Shown in pieces: positions 26,491-35,088 of a stretch of 64,000 nucleotides of DNA. Positions within the stretch are counted from its first letter, which is position 1, and every line of letters begins with the position of its first letter. The translations under genes and the position numbers were made by a program. Below the pieces are notes generated by a model. That model worked only from the letters and a program-made list of their open reading frames with translations. It did not search any database and had not been told where the DNA came from. Origin of the DNA: Pokkaliibacter sp. MBI-7 (lineage in GTDB: Bacteria > Pseudomonadota > Gammaproteobacteria > Pseudomonadales > Balneatricaceae); the NCBI RefSeq assembly GCF_029846635.1, contig NZ_JARVTG010000001.1:3993001-4057000 (forward strand), read 5' to 3'.

Positions 26491-27519
26491 TCAGATATTC
26501 GCCGCGGTGTAGGTAAAAAACGGCAAGGTATGCTGCAGCGAGCCCTGACCCTGATGACTGGTGGCTTCTTTCATCGCCTTGAGCAGGCGGCCAGCAGCCA
26601 GCTCCAGTGGGTGTGAAAGCACCACATCAATGGTGCCATCCGCCAGCGCGACGCGCGTTGCTGCCGTCAGCTCCATGCAAATCACAATCAGCTGTTGCGG
26701 ACGCTGATATTCACGCAGGGCCTCGCACACTCCTTCAATACCGCCTCCGGCGATATAAATCGCACCAAGGTCAGGATGCATCTCCAGCATTTCCACTGTT
26801 GACGCCTTGGCCAGCGGAATGTCTTCCAGACTGATCACGGTCTCCAGTACCTGTACCTCAGGAGCAAACTCGCGCAGGTAGGCGCGAAAACTCATCTCGT
26901 TCTGTTCCTGATTCTGATAGCGGTGGCTGCCGATCATCAGCCCGATCTTGCCGCTATCCGGGCGAAGCTTGGTCAGCGTCCAGGCCGCCATCCTGCCCAC
27001 CTTGCGGTAGTCCAGTCCGACATAGCCTGCACAGTGCTCCGCCGTCAGGTCAGAAATCAGCGCAATCACCGGAATACCCTGCTGTGAAAGCTGGTCGATC
27101 GCCTGACTGATCAGCGGGTGGTCTGCTGCCACGATAGCCAGTACGTCGCATTCCTGTGCCAGCCTGTGCATCTGTTCAATGATCTGCCGCGGCACCAGCT
27201 CCTCCAGAAAGACCACTCTGACATTGTCGTTGCGGTATTCGTGGGCTGTCGCCGTGGTCACAATGGCTTCCCCCAGATCGGCGTAAAACTGCGTTGAACG
27301 CTTCTGCAGAATGATGCCCATCCGGCATCCCTGAGCAGGTTCTTCCGCACGTCGCCGGATCAGATTGGTGCGTCTGAAGCCGATACGTTCCGCCGCTTCC
27401 AGTACCCGCTGCATGGTGGCGGGCTTGACCGGTGCACGTTTATTGATAACGCGGTCAACGGTAGCGACACCGACACCTGCCTCGCGGGCGACATCGGTCA
27501 TGGTAGGTGTTGTGGACAT
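26491..27519 (-). CDS. LacI-family regulator of the inositol cluster
   Basis: A 342-residue repressor. The N-terminal helix-turn-helix MTDVAREAGVGVATVDRVIN is a clear LacI type, followed by a hinge (MQRVLEAAERIGFRR) and a periplasmic-binding-protein-like effector domain (MGIILQKRSTQFYADLG, YVGLDYRKVGRMAAW, IGLMIGSHRYQNQEQNEM, GAIYIAGGGIEGV). It is the first gene of the unit containing iolI, iolH and iolG, so it probably controls its own operon, with an inositol-related ligand. The upstream region holds a cluster of TATCAAA-type repeats. Confidence 0.88.
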   Translation of the reverse strand: MSTTPTMTDVAREAGVGVATVDRVINKRAPVKPATMQRVLEAAERIGFRRTNLIRRRAEEPAQGCRMGIILQKRSTQFYADLGEAIVTTATAHEYRNDNVRVVFLEELVPRQIIEQMHRLAQECDVLAIVAADHPLISQAIDQLSQQGIPVIALISDLTAEHCAGYVGLDYRKVGRMAAWTLTKLRPDSGKIGLMIGSHRYQNQEQNEMSFRAYLREFAPEVQVLETVISLEDIPLAKASTVEMLEMHPDLGAIYIAGGGIEGVCEALREYQRPQQLIVICMELTAATRVALADGTIDVVLSHPLELAAGRLLKAMKEATSHQGQGSLQHTLPFFTYTAANI

Positions 27520-27626
27520 CGTTGCTGGCGTCCTTTGACGTTAGGGCGGTGAGTGCTGATGGCAATGCGGGCTCTCATGGAGCATGAGCACTGAGATCAC
27601 ACCTTGGCCGTCGCCATAGCCAATGT

Positions 27627-27824
27627 CTATCGATTTTTGATAGCTGAATGGCCTTTGAGAGGGGGCAGCTATCAGAGCGCTGAGGTTCAGCTTCTTACTG
27701 TTTTTATTCACTGATGTTGTGGGTTGAGAGTCTAATCAGTGCGCTCTGAGGTGCAATATGAGGAGATTGGTCGCTATCAAAACTATCAAATTTGTGCGGA
27801 TGTTTTTGATGGGTCTATCAAAAA
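27627..27824 (-). promoter_or_regulatory. Operator cluster upstream of the lacI-iolI-iolH-iolG unit
   Basis: Four related elements occur within 200 bp: CTATC-N7-GATAG (27627-27643), GCTATCAG near 27668, the direct repeat CTATCAAAACTATCAAA (27774-27790), and a 22-bp palindrome TTTTTGAT-N6-ATCAAAAA (27803-27824). Repetition of the same half-site points to a binding site array for the adjacent LacI-type protein or another regulator. Confidence 0.5.
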
Positions 27825-27851
27825 TGTGAGTGATGCAAGCGATGATTTCCT

Positions 27852-28493
27852 TCAGGGAGTAATACGGTAAATACAGCGACTGCCGTTACTCAGTAAATGC
27901 TGGCTGCGCTCCACCCGGGCGGGAGCCAGCAGGCGTCTGAACAGCTCCAGTTCGGAGCGGCAGAACTGCTGGCAGCGGCTGGCCGCGGCGCAGATCGGGC
28001 AGTGATGCTCAGTCAGAAGATAGCTGCCGTCCTGCTCGGCCTGCCATTGCGCCATATAGCCTTCTTCGCTGCGCCGCTGGGCAAGGGCCTGCAAACGAGC
28101 TTCCAGATCAGTGCATTCCGCCAGCGCCCTGATGTAATCAGCTTCGCTGTCCCTCTCACGCTGGCTGATCAGCTGATCCAGACCGGCTTCGCCGAACAGC
28201 TGACTGATGCTGTCCAGCAAGGTGACGGTCAGCTGGGCATGCCGGTCAGGAAAGCGCTGCCAGGCAGCATCGGTCAGAAACCAGCAGCGACGTGGGCGAC
28301 CGCGGCCTTCCGCCCGATCCGTATAGGTCACCAGCCCCTGTTGCTCCAGTGCCTGCAGATGCTGGCGTGCGCCCATGGACGTCATCAACAGCCGTTCGGC
28401 CAGCTCAGCTGCACTCATTTCCCCCTGCGTTTTCAGCAGATAGATGATTTTTTCGTCGCTGGCCTGAGGGGGCAGGGCATGGTCTGTACTCAT
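27852..28493 (-). CDS. HTH regulator with C-terminal cysteine cluster (COG2345/SufR-like)
   Basis: A 213-residue regulator. The N-terminal winged helix-turn-helix (KIIYLLKTQGEMSAAELAER, then MTSMGARQHLQALEQQGLVT and the wing RGRPRRCWFLT) is of the ArsR/COG2345 type. The C-terminal part has HHCPICAAASRCQQFC, a Cys-x2-Cys-x5-Cys-x3-Cys cluster as seen in SufR-like proteins that bind an Fe-S cluster. ATG 28493 was chosen as start over 28529. It lies downstream of a small TPR gene on the same strand and diverges from an MFS transporter. Fe-S binding and any transporter control are inference. Confidence 0.75.
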   Translation of the reverse strand: MSTDHALPPQASDEKIIYLLKTQGEMSAAELAERLLMTSMGARQHLQALEQQGLVTYTDRAEGRGRPRRCWFLTDAAWQRFPDRHAQLTVTLLDSISQLFGEAGLDQLISQRERDSEADYIRALAECTDLEARLQALAQRRSEEGYMAQWQAEQDGSYLLTEHHCPICAAASRCQQFCRSELELFRRLLAPARVERSQHLLSNGSRCIYRITP

Positions 28494-28528
28494 GGGGACT
28501 CGCTTTCCAGTGTGATGGGGGGGCTGCA

Positions 28529-28876
28529 TCAGGACGGTGTAGCAGCATCAGCGATCGCTTTGCGCACACGTTTCAGGCGTACCGTCAGTTCTTTTTCCAG
28601 TTGCTTGTCACCGCGCTGTGCGGCTGCCTCCTGCCCGGTGCTGAAGGCTTGTTCAGCTGTCTGATGGTCCTGCTGTTCCATGGCCAGCAGGCCAAGCAGT
28701 CGCCAGGCAGCAGCGTACTGCGGATCGGCGTCGAGTGCCGCCTGCAGATGCTGACGGGCAAGGTTCAGGTCACCTTGCTGCTGCAGTGCCAGCGCAATGC
28801 TCATGCGTAACAGTGGCGAGTCACGGCCACTATCGAGCATCTTCAGTAAGGGTTCCAGCTTGAGGGTAGCGGACAT
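28529..28876 (-). CDS. Small tetratricopeptide-repeat protein
   Basis: A 115-residue cytoplasmic protein. Residues 24-90 hold two TPR units (ALALQQQGDLNLARQHLQAA, AAWRLLGLLAMEQQDHQTAE), followed by a charged helix (EKELTVRLKRVRKAI). It is the first gene before the cysteine-containing HTH regulator, 35 bp apart. It probably mediates a protein contact; the partner is unknown. Confidence 0.75.
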   Translation of the reverse strand: MSATLKLEPLLKMLDSGRDSPLLRMSIALALQQQGDLNLARQHLQAALDADPQYAAAWRLLGLLAMEQQDHQTAEQAFSTGQEAAAQRGDKQLEKELTVRLKRVRKAIADAATPS

Positions 28877-28971
28877 GATGGACTCCCGGTGCCATGACGT
28901 ATGGGGGCATTATGGTGATCGGGAAATATTAAAGCAAGAAAACGCTTTACTTAATCGTGGGTGCTGGTTCT

Positions 28972-28999
28972 ATTAAATAAACAATTTGCTTTATTTAAT
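28972..28999. promoter_or_regulatory. 28-bp palindrome between divergent TPR/regulator and MFS genes
   Basis: ATTAAATAAA and TTTATTTAAT are perfect 10-bp arms around CAATTTGC. A related imperfect repeat (ATTAAAGC...GCTTTACTTAAT) lies 40 bp to the left. Position between divergent genes suggests an operator for the HTH regulator. Confidence 0.5.
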
Positions 29000-29085
29000 T
29001 GGAAGGTTTCCGCTGTCGGGCCAGAATGGCCCAGACAATGAGCGGGTAACCATGATCTGTCAGTACTGGATGAAGGAGCCCATCC

Positions 29086-30441
29086 ATGCCAGCACCACAA
29101 TCAGCGTCATCGCCTGCCAATGAGCTTGTACGCGGGTATCGGCGCCTGTTGATCTCGCCCACCATGGCCGTGTTGTTTGTCACGGTATTTTTATCTGTGG
29201 CGGGTTTCAGCCTGCCTTCCCCGGTGTTTGCCCCGTTGTTGCTGGAGCCGCAATCCGGCTTCTTTGACCTGTCCGTGACGGATGTGGAAAGGAAAATCTG
29301 GCTCGGGGTGCTGATCGGTATCTATCCGCTGTTGCAGTTATTTGGCGCACCCTGGTTAGGGCGCCTTTCGGACGTCTACGGGCGCAAGCGCATGTTGCTG
29401 CTGTCACTGACGGGCGTTGCCGCCGGTTATGGCGTGATGGCGCTGGGTATGGCGCAGCATTCGCTGGCTGTCATGCTGCTGGGACGGATGGTGGAGGGCT
29501 GGTTCTGCGGCAATATCGCCATTGCACAGGCGATGGCGGCGGATATCAGCAGCCATGAGGAAAGGCCGCGTCATTTTGCTCTGCTCAGTATTGCCATGAA
29601 TCTGGGCTGGGTCGTCGGCCCCATCATCGGCGGTTATGTAGCTAGCTGGACCGGTGATTTCAGTATGGTGGGCTGGCTTGCCGCCGGGCTGGTATTACTG
29701 AATGCGCTCTTTGCGCAGCTGACATTACAGCAAGGTCCGCGCGATATTGCTGCCTGTGTCACCGGGCATACACCGCCAGCGATTCAGCACAGCAACTGGC
29801 AACTGCTGATCGCCGCGCATCTGCGCCCGCTGTTTATCCTCACGGTACTGAGCTATGTCACCGTGCAGCTGTATTTCACCTACTTCAACATGTGGCTGGT
29901 TGACCGCTTCACCTATTCACCGGTGGAGCTTGCTCACTGTGCGGTACTGGTCAGCCTGCCAATGATGTTCGGCTCCTGGCTTGGCAGCCGTATGGCGAGT
30001 CGCTTTGACAACACCACACTGGGCATTGTCGGGCACGGGGTGATGGCGGTGGGCGTACTGCTGTTTATCTTCCCTGAACACCTGTGGGGTCTGGCCTTGA
30101 CCTTTCTGCCCGCTGGCATCGGCATGACGATCGGCGAGCTGGCCACTTCGGTGGCAGTATCCAAAGCCGCTTCAGCACAGCAGCAGGGGCAGGCCATGGG
30201 GCTGTACCGCAGCCTGACAGTGGCCTGTGAAATTCTCGCTGTTGTGCTGGGCAGTGCGCTGGTGCTGTTCGACGTAGGTTTTACCTTTATTGCCGCCGCC
30301 ATCAGCAGTGTGCTGTGCGCTCTGGGATTTCTGCGACTGCGGCGACAACAGGCTCAGCCGCAGGTCAGTGAACTACTGCTGCGTCGGCATATCCCCAGAG
30401 TGTTGTGGAAGGATGTAGGGCTGGAGCGTAAGGGGGAGTAA
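29086..30441 (+). CDS. MFS transporter, TetA-like drug/proton antiporter type
   Basis: A 451-residue major facilitator with 12 predicted membrane helices. The loop 2-3 motif LGRLSDVYGRKRMLLLSL is textbook, and motif C-like GWVVGPIIGGYVA is present, indicating an exporter of the DHA1 group. AAGGAG is 8 nt before ATG 29086. It diverges from the TPR/HTH regulator pair, a common set-up in which the regulator senses the exported compound. Substrate unknown. Confidence 0.85.
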   Translation: MPAPQSASSPANELVRGYRRLLISPTMAVLFVTVFLSVAGFSLPSPVFAPLLLEPQSGFFDLSVTDVERKIWLGVLIGIYPLLQLFGAPWLGRLSDVYGRKRMLLLSLTGVAAGYGVMALGMAQHSLAVMLLGRMVEGWFCGNIAIAQAMAADISSHEERPRHFALLSIAMNLGWVVGPIIGGYVASWTGDFSMVGWLAAGLVLLNALFAQLTLQQGPRDIAACVTGHTPPAIQHSNWQLLIAAHLRPLFILTVLSYVTVQLYFTYFNMWLVDRFTYSPVELAHCAVLVSLPMMFGSWLGSRMASRFDNTTLGIVGHGVMAVGVLLFIFPEHLWGLALTFLPAGIGMTIGELATSVAVSKAASAQQQGQAMGLYRSLTVACEILAVVLGSALVLFDVGFTFIAAAISSVLCALGFLRLRRQQAQPQVSELLLRRHIPRVLWKDVGLERKGE

Positions 30442-30477
30442 TTCTATAAAACGCGAAGAGAGGGAAGAGAAGAAATC

Positions 30478-30516
30478 AGGCAGAGAAGCGTACCGATATG
30501 TACCTCTCTGCCTTTT
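30478..30516 (+). terminator. Terminator after the MFS gene
   Basis: AGGCAGAG and CTCTGCCT pair, with inner GTAC pairing, and TTTT follows; it lies between two convergent genes. Confidence 0.65.
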
Positions 30517-30530
30517 GTCATCATTGCCAG

Positions 30531-32387
30531 TCAGATGAGACGACTGCCCGCGACTTTTTTGAGTTGTTTGGCAAAGGCTTTGTTGTCACCTTCGACGTGG
30601 ATCAGGATGGCCTCGCCGGGAAAGTCCATGACTTGCAGATGCTGTAGTACCGACAGTGCCAGCTTCTTATCGTAGAGGCCAAACTTGGTAGCAACCTTGT
30701 ATCCCAGTACGAAGCAAGGGCGCTCAGGGAAGAAGTACACCTTTTTACGGACCAGAAAGGCGTCGGTCAGACCTTCAATTTCACGCAGTCGTTGCTGAAG
30801 GTCGGCAATGCTGGCCTCCCCCAGTTCATGGGGCAGGAAGGTGCTGCTGACATGCAGCTGATTTCGCTCCTTGTGGGCGAAATACTCATCATGCTCACGC
30901 TGTCTGACCTTGTCATACAGATCGGCAGCAACCTCATGCTGGCCCAGTTGCCAGAAGTACTGCGCCAATTGTCGGTAGCCACCGATCATGTACTCCGGAT
31001 CCTTGTCGATGACCTCATGCATCAGTTGAACACCCTGTTCCTCGGTAGTGCGCAACAGCCATTGAGCAAGGGCGAAAGCGACTTGCTGGTCATCAGGCAA
31101 CTGCTCATTCAGGGTACGCAGTTGTGCAATCGCACTTGCCATATCGCTCTCATAATGAGCAGTCAGCTGGGCGCGATCATAAAGTTCCTGAGGGCTCAGC
31201 ACCTCGCCATCACTCATACGCTGATTCAGTGTGGCCAGCTGTTGCCTGGCCTCCTGGACTGTCTCAAAGCGTTCTTTCCAATGCGCTGCTACATCGGTGC
31301 TCCATTGCTGGTCAAAGTGATCCAGTAACGGCTGTTTCATTGCCCCAAGCAGCTCGAGGGCACTGTTTCCGGATGCTGGCGGGCTCCACTGGGCTGTCGC
31401 CTGAAATGCCTGAAGTCGGTCCTGCAGACTGGGATGGGTATCGTCGAACGTGGTTTGCTGGCGCAAATTGTCCGCAATCCAACCTTCATAGTCTGATGTC
31501 AGCTGCTGTCTGATGCTCAAGCCAAACTCGCTGAAAGGCTGTGCGGCAGGATAGGCCGTATGCTCAGCCTGTCGGTGGATGTCTGGCCAGAATCGTTCAC
31601 GCATATAACTATTGGCGACTTGTACACCTGTCAGCGCCTGAGCCATGGTGGCAGGTGAGGTTAGTCGGGCGGCAACCGCATCAGCTTCGTACTCATTGGC
31701 CCGAGCCAGCGGAAAGGAGTAGGCGTTGAAGCGGGGGATAAACCAGGACAGGAAAGGCTTGAACAAGTAGGTTACCCAGCCTTCCACATCTTCCAGCTGG
31801 TTTAGCAGCTGACTCCAACGCAACCGTAACCGATAAAGCCAATTGCCCAGACGGCCGTGGCCACCTGATAAATGGCCATATTCGTGGGCCAGAACCGCCT
31901 TGAATTGTTCCGGCGTGAGGGCATGCATCAGTGGCAGCCCAAGAATCAGGTAATTGCGATACCAGCCAAAAATGCCCAGACGGGGAGATTGCGCAACGGC
32001 TGCATTCAGGTCATCAGTGACCAGCACGTGGTCAAAGCGAGGTGCTCGCAGCGCGATGCGAATGCTGTCAATCATTGCGAACAGCTCTGGTGCATCTGCC
32101 GCACTGATTTCCATTCCCTGAGGGCGAGGTACCTTGATATACATGGCCTTCAGCGTCAGCCATAACAGTGGCACGACAATAATCAGCAGCTTCACTCCGA
32201 TCAGGTGCAGTTTGGCAACTGACAGGGCCACAGCCAGAGTCATTACCAGCAGGAACGCTAAAATGGCCAGCAAGTAGGCATTGCCTGCCAGTGCCAGCAA
32301 AAATACACGTAGTTTGTAGCTTGATGGGTTGGCTTGAGCCTGCTTTTCCAGCGCGGTAACACGTCGCTCAAATTCATCTTGAGTCAT
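30531..32387 (-). CDS. M48-family membrane metalloprotease with C-terminal helical repeats
   Basis: A 618-residue protein. Two membrane helices lie near residues 28-56 and 62-80, then an M48 (HtpX-like) domain with VLAHEYGHLSGGH (HEYGH at 168-172) and the third zinc ligand in ANEYEADAVAAR. A further hydrophobic stretch follows (VTYLFKPFLSWFI). The C-terminal half is soluble and TPR-like (AQWLLRTTEEQGVQLMHEVI). Start at 32387 has GGAAG 6 nt upstream; ATG 32399 is the alternative. Role is probably membrane protein quality control; target unknown. Confidence 0.85.
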   Translation of the reverse strand: MTQDEFERRVTALEKQAQANPSSYKLRVFLLALAGNAYLLAILAFLLVMTLAVALSVAKLHLIGVKLLIIVVPLLWLTLKAMYIKVPRPQGMEISAADAPELFAMIDSIRIALRAPRFDHVLVTDDLNAAVAQSPRLGIFGWYRNYLILGLPLMHALTPEQFKAVLAHEYGHLSGGHGRLGNWLYRLRLRWSQLLNQLEDVEGWVTYLFKPFLSWFIPRFNAYSFPLARANEYEADAVAARLTSPATMAQALTGVQVANSYMRERFWPDIHRQAEHTAYPAAQPFSEFGLSIRQQLTSDYEGWIADNLRQQTTFDDTHPSLQDRLQAFQATAQWSPPASGNSALELLGAMKQPLLDHFDQQWSTDVAAHWKERFETVQEARQQLATLNQRMSDGEVLSPQELYDRAQLTAHYESDMASAIAQLRTLNEQLPDDQQVAFALAQWLLRTTEEQGVQLMHEVIDKDPEYMIGGYRQLAQYFWQLGQHEVAADLYDKVRQREHDEYFAHKERNQLHVSSTFLPHELGEASIADLQQRLREIEGLTDAFLVRKKVYFFPERPCFVLGYKVATKFGLYDKKLALSVLQHLQVMDFPGEAILIHVEGDNKAFAKQLKKVAGSRLI

Positions 32388-32642
32388 TGCAGCTTCCATG
32401 TGTCAAAAGAGAGCGGTTCTTAGCTCGGTAGCGCGAGTATAAATAGTGTCAAAATGTAAGTCTTTTGTAATTTGTGGAAATGTTTTGAATTTTCTTGTTG
32501 CTCTGAGCCGCCCAGAATATTGCAGCTCAGCATGCAGGGGCGTAATCGCTGACACACACCCGTTACCACGATCTGCTAGATTGGCCATAGACGTTGCTGA
32601 TAACGGTGAGCGTTGGAGTGGGGAAACTACGGAGGTGTCTCA

Positions 32643-33794
32643 ATGAGACTTGAATTGCGCAGCGCTAAACGGATACCTGTTGTCTCAGGATTGGCCAGTG
32701 GCTTTTCACTCTGCCTGATATTGATGGTCACCCCCTCTGCACAGGCGGCCAGTATTACCTCCATCACGCCGTTGGGGCAGGCCCATGTGCCTTATCTGAC
32801 ACAATTTCAGGGCACCACCATCGGAGGGCTGTCCGGCCTGAGCTGGTCTGCCGAGCAGCAGCATTTTGTTGCTATCAGTGATGACCGCAGTGAGCGCCAG
32901 CCAGCGCGCTTCTATACCTTCACGGTGCAGCTGTTCAATGGCAGGCTGACGGATGACAGTGTGCAGTGGCAGCGCTTTACCACCTTGCTTGATCGTGACG
33001 GTAGGCCTTACGCAGAAAATGCGCTGGACCCGGAAGGCATTGCGCTGACCGGTAGTGATCGCGTTTATGTGTCCTCAGAGGGGGATGGCATCCGCCAGAT
33101 TGCTCCCTTTATTAACGGTTACGACCTGCAGGGGCGCTGGCAACAGTCACTGCCCATGCCCACGATGTTCTGGCCGGCATCGGTGTTTGACCGTCTTAAT
33201 CAGGGAATTCGTAACAATGACGCCTTTGAAAGCCTGACGGTCACACCTGACCGCACCACACTCTACTCGGCGACAGAAACAGCGCTAAAACAGGACGGGG
33301 AGGAGTCTACCCAGGCCCATGGCAGCCCGGCGCGTATTCTGCAATATGCGCTGGCCGATGGCCGTTTGCTACATCAGTTCCGTTACGACATCGATCCGGT
33401 GATTCCGCCCACGGGAGCTTCCGCATCCGGTGGCTCCATCGGTCTTGCCGACATGCTGGCACTGGACAATCAGGGTACTTTGCTGGCATTGGAACGCACT
33501 TACGTCAAAGGCGCGGGCAACCGGATTCGTCTGTACGAGGTGTCTCTGGCGGGGGCGACCGACATCAATACGCTGAAAAGCATCAGGGGCAACCAGCAAA
33601 TTGTACCCGCCAGTAAGAGGCTGGTGGCTGATCTGGCAGACGATCTCAACGTGCCGCTGGACAACTTTGAAGGGCTGGCACTGGGCCCGAGGCTGGATGA
33701 TGGTCAGTACCTGTTGCTGCTGATCTCGGATGATAACTTCTCCGATAAGCAGCGGACTCTGATCGCAGGGTTTGCCGTGACAATTTTGCCGTGA
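32643..33794 (+). CDS. Phytase-like esterase family exported protein
   Basis: A 383-residue protein of the esterase-like activity of phytase group (PF13449). The signal peptide is about residues 1-31 ending SAQAAS. Family features are GGLSGLSWSAEQQHFVAISD near the start, LDPEGIALTGSDRVYVSSEG, NDAFESLTVTPDRTTLYSAT and DNFEGLALGPRLDDGQYLLL, each carrying the D/E-G-I/L-A-L motif. GGAGG is 7 nt before ATG 32643; the frame opens at 32613. It is probably periplasmic, and its natural substrate is unknown. Confidence 0.85.
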   Translation: MRLELRSAKRIPVVSGLASGFSLCLILMVTPSAQAASITSITPLGQAHVPYLTQFQGTTIGGLSGLSWSAEQQHFVAISDDRSERQPARFYTFTVQLFNGRLTDDSVQWQRFTTLLDRDGRPYAENALDPEGIALTGSDRVYVSSEGDGIRQIAPFINGYDLQGRWQQSLPMPTMFWPASVFDRLNQGIRNNDAFESLTVTPDRTTLYSATETALKQDGEESTQAHGSPARILQYALADGRLLHQFRYDIDPVIPPTGASASGGSIGLADMLALDNQGTLLALERTYVKGAGNRIRLYEVSLAGATDINTLKSIRGNQQIVPASKRLVADLADDLNVPLDNFEGLALGPRLDDGQYLLLLISDDNFSDKQRTLIAGFAVTILP

Positions 33795-33853
33795 CTAAAA
33801 AGCCATAGCTGCCGGGCTGCGTGTTGTGTTTGCACCCTGACCGCTTTAGAGAT

Positions 33854-33893
33854 AGTTTTACGCGAAACTAAAAATAAGTTTTAAGTGAAACTA
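33854..33893 (+). promoter_or_regulatory. Tandem operators upstream of maiA
   Basis: AGTTTTACGCGAAACTA (33854-33870) and AGTTTTAAGTGAAACTA (33877-33893) are repeats 23 bp apart, differing in three central bases. Each is itself palindromic (AGTTT-N7-AAACT; the first extends to TAGTTT-N6-AAACTA). They end 20 bp before the maiA start, as expected for a repressor blocking the promoter. Confidence 0.6.
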
Positions 33894-33913
33894 ATTGTAG
33901 GGAGATCGGTTAC

Positions 33914-34564
33914 ATGCAGACCGTGGCTGCTGACCTGGAGCTATTCAGCTATTTCCGCTCATCGACGGCATATCGCCTGCGCATCGCGCTGAATCTGAAA
34001 GGCATTGATTACCGCATCACCCCGATCAACCTGCTCAAGGGCGAGCAGCGCAGCGAGGCCTATCTGCAGGTCAATCCACAGGGGCTGGTACCGGCACTGC
34101 GGCTGGGGGATGGTCGCATCCTGACCCAGTCCATGGCGATTCTGGAATGGCTGGAGGTGTGCTATCCGCAGAAACCGTTATATCCCGACGATAGCTGGCA
34201 GCAGGCACAGGCACGCAGCCTGTGTATGGAGATCAGCTGTGATATCCATCCGCTGAACAACCTGCGCATTCTCAAGTATCTGGTTGGGCCGTTGGGGCGC
34301 AGCGATGAAGAAAAAACGGCCTGGTATCACCACTGGCTGCATCAGGGATTCAGGGTGCTGGAAGCCCAGTTATCTGACACGACCTATGCCGGCGGTGAAC
34401 AGCCCAATATGGTAGACGTCTGCCTTATCCCGCAGCTGTACAACGCTTACCGGTTCGGACTGGACATGGCGTCCTACCCGCGTATGCAGCACATCTATCA
34501 CCACTGCAATCAGCTGGATGCTTTTATTCAGGCGGCACCGGAGCAGCAGCCTGACGCCGTTTAG
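33914..34564 (+). CDS. maiA: Maleylacetoacetate isomerase (zeta-class GST)
   Basis: A 216-residue zeta glutathione transferase isomerising maleylacetoacetate to fumarylacetoacetate in tyrosine/homogentisate breakdown. The catalytic N-terminal motif is SYFRSSTAYRLRIALNL, followed by VNPQGLVPAL, LTQSMAILEWLE and the helical C-terminal domain with EISCDIHPLNNLRIL and NMVDVCLIPQLYNA. hmgA and fahA are not adjacent, so it may act on another substrate here. A pair of operators lies just upstream. Confidence 0.9.
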   Translation: MQTVAADLELFSYFRSSTAYRLRIALNLKGIDYRITPINLLKGEQRSEAYLQVNPQGLVPALRLGDGRILTQSMAILEWLEVCYPQKPLYPDDSWQQAQARSLCMEISCDIHPLNNLRILKYLVGPLGRSDEEKTAWYHHWLHQGFRVLEAQLSDTTYAGGEQPNMVDVCLIPQLYNAYRFGLDMASYPRMQHIYHHCNQLDAFIQAAPEQQPDAV

Positions 34565-34575
34565 TCTTCCCGCTG

Positions 34576-34866
34576 CTAAAACTGGCAGACACTGCCTGCC
34601 AGTCGCACGCGCCCAAATCCGGCATTGGCAGCCTGTGGTGTGATGGCGGCAAGCCGATCCAGCCGAATATCCTGATCTCCCGTAGCGCCGCGCAGGCGCA
34701 AGAACTCTTCCTTGTCGGCATTGACGATGGTGGTAATGGCCCTTGCCTCAAAACGGCTGCCATCGGTCAGCTCGACCAGCAGCACGTAGCCGCGCATGCA
34801 GGCGATTTCCAGATAGTCGTGCAGATCACAGGAGATAGGCTGGTAGTGTGCTGATGAGTCAGACAT
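34576..34866 (-). CDS. rof: Rho-binding antiterminator
   Basis: A 96-residue protein of the Rof/YaeO family, which binds Rho and blocks termination. The signature YQPISCDLHDYLEIACMRGY at the N-terminus matches YaeO (YxPINCDDYDxLELAC), followed by a small Sm-like beta barrel (VLLVELTDGSRFEARAI, RLDRLAAITP). It converges with maiA, with 11 bp between the stops. The ribosome binding site is weak. Confidence 0.88.
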   Translation of the reverse strand: MSDSSAHYQPISCDLHDYLEIACMRGYVLLVELTDGSRFEARAITTIVNADKEEFLRLRGATGDQDIRLDRLAAITPQAANAGFGRVRLAGSVCQF

Positions 34867-34993
34867 GGCGTAGTGCTCACGCAGGGGAAGTCAGGTGTTC
34901 GTGCAGGCAAATAGTCTTGCAGACAATGATGACAGATCCATTTCCTGCGTTGGTTGTTCAGCGCTGAGGCCGGTATGGAGGCAAGTCAAAATC

Positions 34994-35048
34994 ATTCCTG
35001 CAGGGAATCAGTCCTGTGCCTTCTTTTCGTTTTTGTCCGCCCGGACAA
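34994..35048 (+). promoter_or_regulatory. Palindromes upstream of the TSUP transporter
   Basis: TTGTCCG-CC-CGGACAA at 35033-35048 is a perfect 7-bp inverted repeat 40 bp before the start codon. A second, weaker one (ATTCC-N5-GGAAT) lies at 34994-35008. They may be operators; no regulator is assigned. Confidence 0.4.
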
Positions 35049-35088
35049 GTTGTTAAGCTTGCCGCCGTTCTGAACCTGGACGGCAATA

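Noticed and set aside
25339..26616. A 425-codon plus-strand frame opposite iolI and iolH
   Set aside because: The minus-strand proteins match known iol families and have ribosome binding sites; the plus frame has no recognisable motif.
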